Below, one piece after another: positions 56,905 through 64,000 of a DNA stretch of 64,000 bases (the first letter of the stretch is position 1; each line of letters opens with the position of its first letter). This DNA is from Pseudonocardia alni. Its GTDB lineage: Bacteria; Actinomycetota; Actinomycetes; Mycobacteriales; Pseudonocardiaceae. The position numbers and the translations under genes are program-made. The stretch covers positions 1-64,000 of the forward strand of contig NZ_PHUJ01000003.1 of assembly GCF_002813375.1 (NCBI RefSeq), in the 5' to 3' direction. The notes under the pieces were generated by a model. The model did no database searches and was not told where the DNA came from. It was given only the letters and a program-made list of their open reading frames with translations.

Positions 56905-59900
56905 GCGAGTCTTCTGCCGTCCGCTACGAGCCGATCTCCGTCTCCTCCGAGAGCACGGTCGTCGCAGAGTTCATGCCAGACACGGCGCGCGAACCGGCAT
57001 ATCAGTCCGAGGCCGACCTCGAACGCGAGTTCATCAAGCTCCTACAGGACCAGGCGTATGACTACCTGCCTATCACGACCGAGGCGCAGCTCATCGCCAA
57101 CCTGCGCACCCAACTCGAGCTGCTGAACCGGATTACGTTCTCAGAGAACGAGTGGAAGCAGTTCTTTTCCGAGAAGATCGCCGGAACCAACGAGGGCATC
57201 GTGGAAAAAACGGTGCGTATCCAGGAGGACCACGTCCAGATCCTGAAGCGTGACGATGGCACCACCAAGAACATCTCGTTGCTCGACAAGAAGCACATCC
57301 ACAACAACCGCCTCCAGGTCATCAACCAGTACGAGGTCGGCCGGGGCGAGGGCGGCTCACGGCGCTCGAACCGCTACGACGTGACCGTGCTCGTCAACGG
57401 CCTGCCACTGGTGCACATCGAGCTCAAGCGGCGAGGCGTCGACATCCGTGAGGCGTTCAACCAGATCGACCGCTATCAGCGTGACAGTTTCTGGGCCAGC
57501 TCAGGCCTGTTCGAGTACGTGCAGCTCTTCGTGATCAGTAACGGCACGCTGACCAAATACTACTCTAACACCACTCGCCGTGAGCACCTGTCGGAGCAGG
57601 CCTCAGCCAAGAAGACCAAGAAGACGTCCAACTCCTTCGAGTTCACCTCGTGGTGGGCTGACGGCCAGAACCGGCCGATCCAGGAGCTGACTGGGTTCAC
57701 CAAGACGTTCTTCGCCAAGCACTCCTTGCTCAACGTGTTGACGCGCTACTGCGTGCTGACCGCCGACCGGCTGCTCCTGGTGATGCGGCCGTATCAGATC
57801 GTTGCAACCGAGCGAGTCATCCAGCGCATCGAGATCGCCACCAACTACAAGCAGCTCGGCTCCCTCGCCGCGGGTGGCTACGTCTGGCACACCACCGGCT
57901 CCGGCAAGACGCTGACCTCCTTCAAGACGGCGCAGCTCGCCTCGCGGTTGCAGAGCGTCGACAAGGTGTTGTTCGTGGTTGACCGCAAGGACCTCGACTA
58001 CCAGACCATGCGCGAGTACGACCGTTTCGAGAGGGGCGCCGCCAACTCCAATACGTCGACAGCGGTTCTGAAGAAGCAGCTCGAAGACCCGAGCGCCAAG
58101 ATCATCATCACGACGATCCAGAAGCTCGCGACATTCATCAACGCCAACAAAGGCCACGCAATATACGATGGGCACGTCGTCCTGATTTTCGACGAGTGCC
58201 ACCGCTCCCAGTTCGGCGACATGCACGCCGCGATCACCAAGTCGTTCAAGCGCTACAACATCTTCGGCTTCACCGGCACGCCGATCTTCGCAGTCAACTC
58301 CGGTACGGGCGGCAACCCGAACCTGCGGACAACTCCTCAGGCGTTCGGCTGCTACCAGCACGGCGACCCGGTGGTCTGTCCGCGGGAAGACCACCAGATG
58401 GCCATCCACACCTACACGATCGTGGATGCCATCAACGACAAGAACGTACTGCCGTTCCGGATCGACTATGTCAACACAATCAAGCTGCCTGAGGGACTCT
58501 CCGACAAGCAGGTCAGCGCCATCGACACCGAGCGGGCCTTGCTCGCGCCCGAGCGTCTGACCCAGGTCGTTGGCTACACGCTGGAGCACTTCGACCAGAA
58601 GACCAAGCGCACACAGAGCTACAACTACTCGGTCGTCGCGAACGTCGCTGACGTGGTTGGCAGCCGGAACAAGGTCGCGGAGCTAAAGCAGGCCAGCCGA
58701 GTCAAGGGCTTCAACGCCATCTTCGCCACTGCCTCGATCGACGCAGCTAAGCGGTACTACCTGGAGTTCAAGAAGCAGCAGGCCGAACTCACACCCGACC
58801 GGCGGCTCAAGGTCGCCACGATCTTCTCCTACGCCGCCAACGAGGACGTCGGCGACGACTACCTCGACGAAGAAGGCTTCGAGACCAGCGCGCTGGATCA
58901 GTCCTCGCGGGACTTCCTCGACGACGCCATCGCGGACTACAACGCCCTCTTCGGGACCAGCTACGACACCAGCGCCGACAAGTTCCAGAACTACTACAAG
59001 GACCTGTCCCTGCGGCTGAAGAACCGCGAACTCGACATGGTCATCGTCGTCAATATGTTCCTGACCGGCTTCGATGCCACTACAATGAACACGCTGTTCG
59101 TCGACAAGCGCTTGGTCAACCACGGCCTCATACAGGCGTACTCGCGCACCAACCGGATTTTGAACTCGGTCAAGACCTACGGCAATATCGTCTCCTTCTG
59201 AGACCTGGAAGAAGAGACTAACGAGGCCATCGCGCTTTTTGGAAACAAGGACGCCCGCGGCATCGTGCTGCTCAAGCCCTACACCGAAAACTACGCCGAG
59301 TACACCGAGAAGGCCAACGAGCTGCTGGCCAAGTTCCCCCTCGGTCAGCCGATCATCGGGGAAGCGGCACAGAAGGAGTTCATCGGCCTGCTCGGCGCGA
59401 TCCTGCGGCTGCAGAACATCCTGACTTCGTTCGATGACTTCGCCGGCAACGAGATCCTCACCGAACGCCAGATGCAGGACTACCGAAGTATCTACCTGAA
59501 CCTCTACGCCGAGTTCCGTAAGGAAGACCGGGGCGAGAAAGAGTCGATCAACGACGATGTCGTCTTCGAGATTGAGCTGATCAAGCAGGTCGAGATCAAC
59601 GTCGACTACATCCTCATGCTGGTCGGCAAGTGGCGCGAGATCCGCGGTAACGGCAAGGACAAGGAGATGTCCGCGCTCGCCGACATCCAACGGTCTGTCG
59701 ACTCCAGCCCGACGCTGCGCAACAAGAAGGACCTCGTCATGGACTTCGTCGACCGCGTATCCGCGTCCGGCGAGATCGACGAGGAATGGCGTGCCTTCGT
59801 CTCGGTCCAGAGGATAGCCGAACTCGAAGCGATCATTGCCGAGGAGAGACTCAAGCCCGACGAGACGCGGACCTTCATCGAGCACGCCTTCCGAGATGGC

Positions 59901-60056
59901 TCGATCCCGACGACCGGTACGGCGATTACCAAGATCCTTCCGCCCGGATCACGGTTCACAGCCGGTGGCGGTCACGGCGAGAAGAAGCAACACGTCCTTG
60001 CGCGTCTCGGGGAGTTCTTCGAGCGATTCTTCGGGCTGAGTGCTGGAAGTGAGTGA
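56901..60056 (+). pseudogene. hsdR: Type I restriction subunit HsdR, interrupted by an in-frame TGA
   Basis: The full-length frame would code 1051 aa. The nuclease motif IELKRRG is at residue 173 on, Walker A TTGSGKT at 331, and the DEAH-like DECHRS at 431. Codon 767 (59199-59201) is TGA, in NIVSF-stop-DLEEETNEAIALFGNKDARG. Homologues have Arg here (NIVxFRDLE), so a single CGA to TGA transition explains it, and the frame continues open for another 284 codons to 60056. The truncated product keeps nuclease and motor but loses the C-terminal assembly domain. A sequencing error or read-through are alternatives. Confidence 0.9.
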
Positions 60057-60280
60057 CGACTATGTCCGCATGCCGTACGCATCGAGGCGCCGCGAGGATT
60101 CGACTAAGCGTCCCAGTGTAGATATCGGCTATCAGGCTGGTCTCGTTCCGGTACAAAGCCGGTACAGGTCCGGTCCGATCTGGCCCGTCACGAGACGACA
60201 CCAAACGGCACGAATCAGAAATCTGGGGTGTCGCGGACCAGAATGTGCCTGGGGGCCCAGTTCACAAGCAATCGATGATG
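60057..60280. other. Intergenic region after hsdR
   Basis: 224 bp with no supported gene. A GGTACAAAGCCGGTACAGGTCC stretch is split by short direct repeats of CCGGTAC (near 60147 and 60160). No terminator hairpin with a T-run is evident after hsdR. Confidence 0.4.
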
Positions 60281-60600
60281 CCCTCGCCGGGCGGGCAGGA
60301 TCTCCGAGATGGACGAGGGCGGCGACCCGCTGCGGTTCCGTCGTGGGTGGGCGATGGGCGCGCCATCTCGACGACCTCCCGGGGGCTATCACGTCGCGAT
60401 CAGCGGGCAAGCGTGGGCAGGTGGTCGGGTGCGGCCGACGCCCAAGCGCGGGGCGTCGCGCCGTAGGTGGTCCAGCCGAGCTGGCGGGTTGCCCCCTGAT
60501 CGCGACGTGATCGGGCTGCGCCAGGTCGACGAGATGGCGCGAGCAACAGCCGTGGAAGCAAGGCAGCGGTCTGCCTGACCAACTGCCTGACAACGGTCTC
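60281..60600. repeat. Palindromic repeat element, copy A
   Basis: Begins CCCTCGCCGGGCGGGCAGG and carries three alternating copies of a 16-17-mer: CAGGATCTCCGAGATGG (60296-60312), its inverted form CCATCTCGACGACCTCC (60363-60379) and CAGGTCGACGAGATGG (60522-60537). Between the second and third, arms of about 25 bp (TATCACGTCGCGATCAGCGG / its complement near 60495-60515) enclose a centre with GGTCGGGTGCGG. The tail TGACCAACTGCCTGACAACG (60577 on) is shared with copy B. No frame is coding. Confidence 0.7.
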
Positions 60601-60993
60601 TCACGGGGGCGCCGCCATCCTTCGTCGCGCTTGACCATCAAGTACGTCAGCGCGCCCGAACCCGCCGGTAGTGCATCTGCCGAGTCGGACCGTTGGTCGC
60701 GCACGGACTTGACGCAACTGACCAGGGCGACGTCCACGCCGGGGAAGCGGATATCGATGACCTCGACAGCGGTTAGGACCTCGGAGAGAGGCGGACTCAG
60801 TGCGCCTGCCATGGCCTCGGCCAATGCCGCCCGACCGAGAACTCGCCTGCCGGGGAAGTTTGACGACGACGGCGTCCGGAGTACGGAGGGCCAGCAGGGC
60901 TTCGATGTCGCTCTGTGCGCGGCTTGCCTCTGCCACGACATCGCGGATGCGCCCTTCGTCGTCTTGGGTGGGTGCAGCAACCGTCTCGTTCAT
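60601..60993 (-). pseudogene. SgcJ/EcaC-like (SnoaL fold) protein, frameshifted
   Basis: From ATG 60993 the frame reads MNETVAAPTQDDEGRIRDVV and ALLALRTPDAVVVKLP, then leaves the family pattern at about 60860. Continuing in the next frame restores it: FPGRRVLGRAALAEAMAGAL, EVIDIRFPGVDVALVSCVKS and GSGALTYLMVKRDEGWR. One extra A in a short A-run (GTCAAACTTCCCC where GTCAACTTCCCC is expected) accounts for the shift. SgcJ/EcaC proteins are about 130-aa SnoaL-like hydrolases or isomerases of uncertain role. The 3' end runs into repeat copy A. Confidence 0.7.
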
Positions 60994-61213
60994 GCCGCGA
61001 ACGTATGAGCTGAAGTTGAGTTCAGGTCAGTTCGGCACCTCTGTCGCTCGGCTCGCTTGATAGTCGTTGGCGGGGGATCACCGACCAGAGCGTGCAATTG
61101 GCGTGCAACTAACGGCGGTCAACCACGGCCACCCGCGGGGCTGGCCGTCCCTTGTTCCTGCAGCTCAACGCCGCAGAGCGCCAGTCTTGCGACGCCTTCC
61201 AAACTGGCGACGG
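60994..61213. other. Intergenic region
   Basis: 220 bp without a gene. It includes GCGTGCAATTG next to GCGTGCAACTA (61090-61112), an 11-bp near-repeat, and TTGAGTTCAGGTCAG upstream of the pseudogene. Nothing else is clear. Confidence 0.35.
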
Positions 61214-61768
61214 CTATCCATCGGACGGGCGTGGTCCGGCGCTGTCGTAGTAGCGACGTCGAGCTGCCTTGACGATCTGGGCGGCGGGGCCTGAGGCGTG
61301 GTTTACGTTGAGAGGCGGGTGTAAGGCCCGGATGACATCGGCTTCAACGTCGCGCGGGGTTGGATGTTCGCACCACGAGACGCTCAGGTTCCCGTCGATC
61401 CACTCGGTGAGCCGGGCTTCGTCCTCTTCGACAAGGACGACGCGATCGGTCCAACAGGTCCGGTATTCCTGTTCATCGAGTAACAGGCCGGCGAGTGTGC
61501 GTCGCAGGGTGGAGCTGCCGCTCCGGCGAAGGTGGTTCGATGCGAGCCGGGAGCGGAGCTTTGTGGCGAGGCCGACGTAGAGGAGCCGTAGGTCCGGCAC
61601 CGCGGGGTGGGGTAGGCCCGGCAGGTCGGGCAGGATGGCCGGAGGCGCCCACCAGGCGTAGAGGCCCGGAGCCGGTGGCGCCAGAGTGCGGACGTGCTCG
61701 GTGCGGACCGGCTTGTCGATCAGCGCGTCGATGACGGCCTCGATCGGTGGGGGAGCAGGCGACACCAT
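61214..61768 (-). CDS. GIY-YIG nuclease-superfamily protein
   Basis: A 184-aa protein from ATG 61768. The GIY-YIG motif appears as PGLYAWWAPP and, about 35 residues later, LLYVGLATKLRSRLASNHLR; the catalytic Arg and a Glu in LTEWIDGNLSV fit the fold. The ending HPPLNVNHASG is typical of a small actinobacterial family of unknown role. In this setting it may belong to defence or DNA processing, which is not shown. GC is intermediate. Confidence 0.75.
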   Translation of the reverse strand: MVSPAPPPIEAVIDALIDKPVRTEHVRTLAPPAPGLYAWWAPPAILPDLPGLPHPAVPDLRLLYVGLATKLRSRLASNHLRRSGSSTLRRTLAGLLLDEQEYRTCWTDRVVLVEEDEARLTEWIDGNLSVSWCEHPTPRDVEADVIRALHPPLNVNHASGPAAQIVKAARRRYYDSAGPRPSDG

Positions 61769-61947
61769 GGCAGTCTGCCGAGCAGGCGAGCACTTAGCTA
61801 GCTGTTCGTCAGTCGTTCGTCAGCGCGTCCACCAACGGCGATAGACAGCGACCGTCTCCGAGCAGATTCATGCTGGTCGGGGCATGTTGGATCGCGAACG
61901 CCGCAGGTCCGCGGATCGCGCTGATTCGTTCCGCTTCAACGTCTGAG
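61769..61947. other. Intergenic region with a possible gene remnant
   Basis: About 180 bp. On the minus strand 61809-61935 reads VEAERISAIRGPAAFAIQHA and then SMNLLGDGRCLSPLVDALTND before a stop, which looks like the C-terminal end of a protein, but no start or upstream domain is present and the frame runs into repeat copy B. It may be a truncated gene. Confidence 0.3.
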
Positions 61948-62346
61948 CCCTCGCCGGGCGGGCAGGTCTCCGGGATGGTTGCGCCGTGCCATCCCGCCGA
62001 CCTCCCTGAGGGCGTACCGCACGGACGCCCGCGGGCGGAGCGTGGCATGGTCGGGTGCGGTTGCGTCAAGGGCCGCCCACGGGCGTCCGCGCGGTCGGTC
62101 TGACGACAGGTCGACGGGATGGCACTCGGAAGGCGCAGGGGGCGGGCTTGCCCCCGGGCAACCCCCGGGAATCAACGGCAGAAGCCGATGACGGACCGTC
62201 GCCCGTGGAAGACGCGACAGCGAGTTCGTGCAGCGCACGGGGGTAACGGCGAACGTCGAGCGTCGCCGGAAGTAGTGGATCTTGTCTCCGCGGATTCAGG
62301 GTGCACGTGATGGCGGAGCTGCTTGACCAACCGCCTGACAGCGGCC
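61948..62346. repeat. Palindromic repeat element, copy B
   Basis: Starts with the same CCCTCGCCGGGCGGGCAGG as copy A, then CAGGTCTCCGGGATGG (61963-61978), inverted CCATCCCGCCGACCTCC (61989-62005) and CAGGTCGACGGGATGG (62107-62122). The internal arms are CCGCACGGACGCCCGCGGGC and its near-complement (about 62014-62040 and 62068-62093), unlike copy A in sequence but paired in the same place, around the shared GGTCGGGTGCGG. An extra GGGGGC/GCCCCC hairpin follows (62138-62156), and the tail TGACCAACCGCCTGACAGCG is at 62323 on. Confidence 0.7.
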
Positions 62347-62524
62347 CCTGCCTGAGGAATCGTCTAGCGGACGTCTACGGACTCGACGATGCCGCCCATC
62401 TGGGCATCGTCGCCTGTCGAGCCGGAGTCACGGTTGCTTCGGGACGAACGAGCCCCCTGCCGCCCGTCCTGCCTGGGTGTCACGCGCTCGCAGCCAGCTT
62501 GATCAGACAGATAGCCTGCCGCGC

Positions 62525-63466
62525 ATGGTTGACGCTCCGCAGCCCGTCAGCGAGATGCCGACGTGGGACGGCTTCTTGCTGCCCGTCCTTCAGGTCCTCA
62601 GCGACGGGGAGACGGTCCAGGCTCGCGAGGTTCAGGATCGCGTCGCTGACCATGTCAAGCTCACCGATGCCCAACGAGACGAGGTCCTCGATTCCGGGCA
62701 GCAGCGGTTCCGAAACCGCGTCGGTTGGGCAGTCTCCTCGCTGGCCCGAGCCGGAGCGCTCGACCGTCCGCGACGTGGGTCGTACACCGTGACCGATGTG
62801 GGGCGGCGCCTGCTCGCCGAGCACCCGCACCGGCTGGACGAGGTCGATCTGAGACAGATTCCGGCGTACCGCGACCATGTCCCGGCCCGGCGTGTGCAGG
62901 TCCCGTCGAACAACACACCACCGGTCCAAGAGAACCAGTACAACTCTGAGCTTGATCCGATCGAGCAGATCGAGGCCGGCACCGCCCGGCTCCGAGCGGA
63001 GGTCAGCACACAGCTGCTCGAACGGTTGCGCTCCGCCAGCCCTGATTTCCTCGAGCAATCGGTCCTCGACGTGTTGGTCGCGATGGGTTACGGAGGGGTC
63101 GAGCAGCGCGCCCGTCGCATCGGCGGTAGCGGAGATGGCGGGGTCGACGGCGTCATCGACCAAGATCCTCTCGGTCTGGCTCGCATCTACGTCCAGGCCA
63201 AGCGGTATGCACCGGACACGGTTGTCGGTCGACCGCAGGTACAGGGGTTCGTCGGCGCCCTTCATGGTCAACAAGCCACTCAAGGTGTCTTCATCACCAC
63301 GAGCACCTTCTCCCGGGAGGCTGTCGAATACGCACGCTCTGTCAACGCGAGCGTGATCCTCATCAATGGGGAACGGTTCGCGAACCTCATGATCGATCGC
63401 GGGGTCGGCGTACAGGCAGTGCAGACGTACACGATCGTCAAGCTTGACGAGGACTACTTCGAGTAG
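62525..63466 (+). CDS. Mrr-type restriction endonuclease
   Basis: A 313-aa protein from ATG 62525 (MVDAPQPVSEMPTWDGFLLP). The N-terminal Mrr_N winged helix covers about 10-95 (LLPVLQVLSDGETVQAREVQ through YTVTDVGRRLL). The C-terminal Mrr_cat PD-(D/E)xK domain has GGSGDGGVDGVI (catalytic Asp) and IYVQAKRY (QxK), followed by QVQGFVGALHGQQATQGVFI. Such enzymes cut methylated foreign DNA. It is close to normal length and appears intact, unlike hsdR nearby. Confidence 0.9.
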   Translation: MVDAPQPVSEMPTWDGFLLPVLQVLSDGETVQAREVQDRVADHVKLTDAQRDEVLDSGQQRFRNRVGWAVSSLARAGALDRPRRGSYTVTDVGRRLLAEHPHRLDEVDLRQIPAYRDHVPARRVQVPSNNTPPVQENQYNSELDPIEQIEAGTARLRAEVSTQLLERLRSASPDFLEQSVLDVLVAMGYGGVEQRARRIGGSGDGGVDGVIDQDPLGLARIYVQAKRYAPDTVVGRPQVQGFVGALHGQQATQGVFITTSTFSREAVEYARSVNASVILINGERFANLMIDRGVGVQAVQTYTIVKLDEDYFE

Positions 63467-63660
63467 TCAGCGGACCGGGCGACCTCGGGGAGCCTCTGAT
63501 GCTGCGCCGCGACGACCGGACTCAGCCGGAGCAATCCCGGAGCGGACTGCCAACGATCGCCCAGCACACAGAACGACGCTCCGACACGAACGCCCAGCTC
63601 AGGTCGCACACGACGCCACCAGACGACATGAGCTGGTCGTACGCTACCGCCTTCACACCG
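63467..63660. other. Intergenic region before the tRNA-Val remnant
   Basis: 194 bp without a supported gene. The 5' half of a tRNA-Val would be expected just before 63661 but the sequence there does not form D-arm or acceptor pairing with the remnant. Confidence 0.45.
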
Positions 63661-63694
63661 AAGAGGTCACTGGTTCGATCCCAGTATCGCCCAC
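63661..63694 (+). other. tRNA-Val 3' remnant, probable attachment site
   Basis: GAAGAGGTC followed by ACTGG-TTCGATC-CCAGT (T-arm), the acceptor strand ATCGCCC and discriminator A63694 match the 3' half of actinobacterial tRNA-Val(GAC). The D-arm, anticodon and 5' acceptor strand are missing. A 3' tRNA fragment beside an integrase gene is the mark of an att site. Confidence 0.75.
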
Positions 63695-63700
63695 AGTCAA

Positions 63701-63746
63701 AACCCCTGGTCACAGGCTCAGCGAGCCGGATGTGACCAGGGGTTTC
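63701..63746. terminator. Terminator behind the tRNA-Val remnant
   Basis: AAACCCCTGGTCACA (63701-63715) pairs perfectly with TGTGACCAGGGGTTT (63732-63746) around a 16-nt loop that holds a further GGCTC/GAGCC pair. It lies between the tRNA remnant and the convergent integrase remnant and could serve both. Confidence 0.75.
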
Positions 63747-63777
63747 GTCGTTCCCCGGGGTGTTCCCGGAGCATCGC

Positions 63778-64000
63778 TCATTCCGGAGCGACGGACGTTC
63801 CGCGATCGTCCTCGTCGCCGAGGGCCCGGAGGATGCGCTCGCTGTTGTCGGTCCGCCGGGCGTGGAGGTCCAACGTCGTCGAGGACCGCTCGCGGCCCAG
63901 GACCCGCTGCACCATGTTCGGCGGGACGCCGTCGTCGACGAGCCGGCGCTGCCTCCTGCGTGAGTCGTCTGTGCCGGTAGGCATGCGGTGCAGCCGACAT
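63778..64000 (-). pseudogene. Tyrosine integrase C-terminal remnant, frameshifted
   Basis: The last 60 residues read LVDDGVPPNMVQRVLGRERS, then TTLDLHARRTDNSERILRAL, the end of an actinobacterial phage/ICE integrase. In working relatives the nucleophile lies in DLYTRR; here it is His (DLHARR). Upstream, box II (PHAYRH) is in a different frame, separated by about 28 nt where about 15 are expected. The gene continues beyond the window. Its stop is 84 bp from the tRNA-Val remnant, the usual int-att arrangement. Confidence 0.7.

Noticed and set aside
59265..60056. Separate gene starting after the hsdR stop
   Set aside because: It is in the same frame as hsdR, has no ribosome-binding site, and its sequence is the HsdR C-terminal domain. 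It is the downstream part of the interrupted gene.
62055..62310. Short plus-strand frames within repeat copy B
   Set aside because: They have no ribosome-binding site or family resemblance and change with the variable stems of the repeat.
63590..63694. Complete tRNA gene at the right end
   Set aside because: Only the T-arm and acceptor 3' strand are present. The upstream sequence cannot form the acceptor 5' strand or D-arm, so it is listed as a remnant.

Overview
The window looks like chromosomal DNA of a very GC-rich actinobacterium, most likely a member of the Pseudonocardiaceae (perhaps Pseudonocardia). The evidence is the actinobacterial rRNA operon, many GTG starts and GTGA/ATGA stop-start overlaps, several apparently leaderless genes (TANNNT then a start codon 6-8 nt later), and a gene order that follows the Mycobacterium tuberculosis Rv1691-Rv1713 segment. 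The genus is an inference; the 16S fragment could settle it.

Layout. (1) 1-4950: a 16S (5' end cut off)-23S-5S rRNA operon with a strong terminator. (2) 5047-18073: a conserved core block on the + strand: a disordered RGG-like/TPR protein, a HAD phosphatase, a small protein, tlyA, nadK, recN (behind a good SOS box), steA, steB/mctB, pyrG and a NUDIX ADP-ribose pyrophosphatase. (3) 18226-27141: a minus-strand insertion into that block, with a DUF1707/TM2 protein and an operon of NCS1 permease, hydantoinase/oxoprolinase, three DUF917 paralogues and a PucR regulator. This looks like uptake and breakdown of a hydantoin-like or related N-heterocycle. (4) 27283-39666: an F420/LLM oxidoreductase, then the core block resumes with xerD, a DUF559 nuclease-like gene, a lipoprotein, parA-scpA-scpB-rluB-aroH-cmk-plsC-der and a quinone oxidoreductase. 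(5) 39726-44494: a regulatory cluster of a large LuxR ATPase, a DUF5995 protein and a NarL-type response regulator.

(6) 44522-53604: an actinomycete integrative and conjugative element (AICE, pSAM2-like) sits beside tRNA-Pro(GGG). From the tRNA outward it carries a small repeat protein, integrase, excisionase, a rolling-circle Rep, two small genes, a TraB/FtsK DNA translocase, a run of small genes including an unlisted 57-aa CxxC-repeat protein, then a divergent regulator with its own operator, a Pif-like NUDIX protein and an HD-domain protein. int-xis-rep and the genes around traB overlap by 4 bp or nearly so, which suggests one long transcript. No second copy of the tRNA-Pro 3' end was found, so the far boundary is unresolved.

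(7) 53605-64000: a decaying defence and mobile region of visibly lower GC. It has a type I restriction-modification operon (hsdM, hsdS intact; hsdR interrupted by one in-frame TGA), a frameshifted SgcJ/EcaC-like pseudogene, a GIY-YIG protein, an Mrr-type restriction endonuclease, two copies of a palindromic repeat family with compensatory changes, and at the right edge a 34-nt tRNA-Val 3' remnant beside a decayed tyrosine integrase whose catalytic tyrosine appears to be histidine.

The most unusual items are the two palindromic elements at 60281-60600 and 61948-62346 (shared ends, different but self-complementary stems), the paired stop-codon hairpins behind xerD and the DUF559 gene, the 40-bp perfect palindrome in the hydantoinase operon, and the in-frame minisatellite tails on several chromosome-maintenance proteins.
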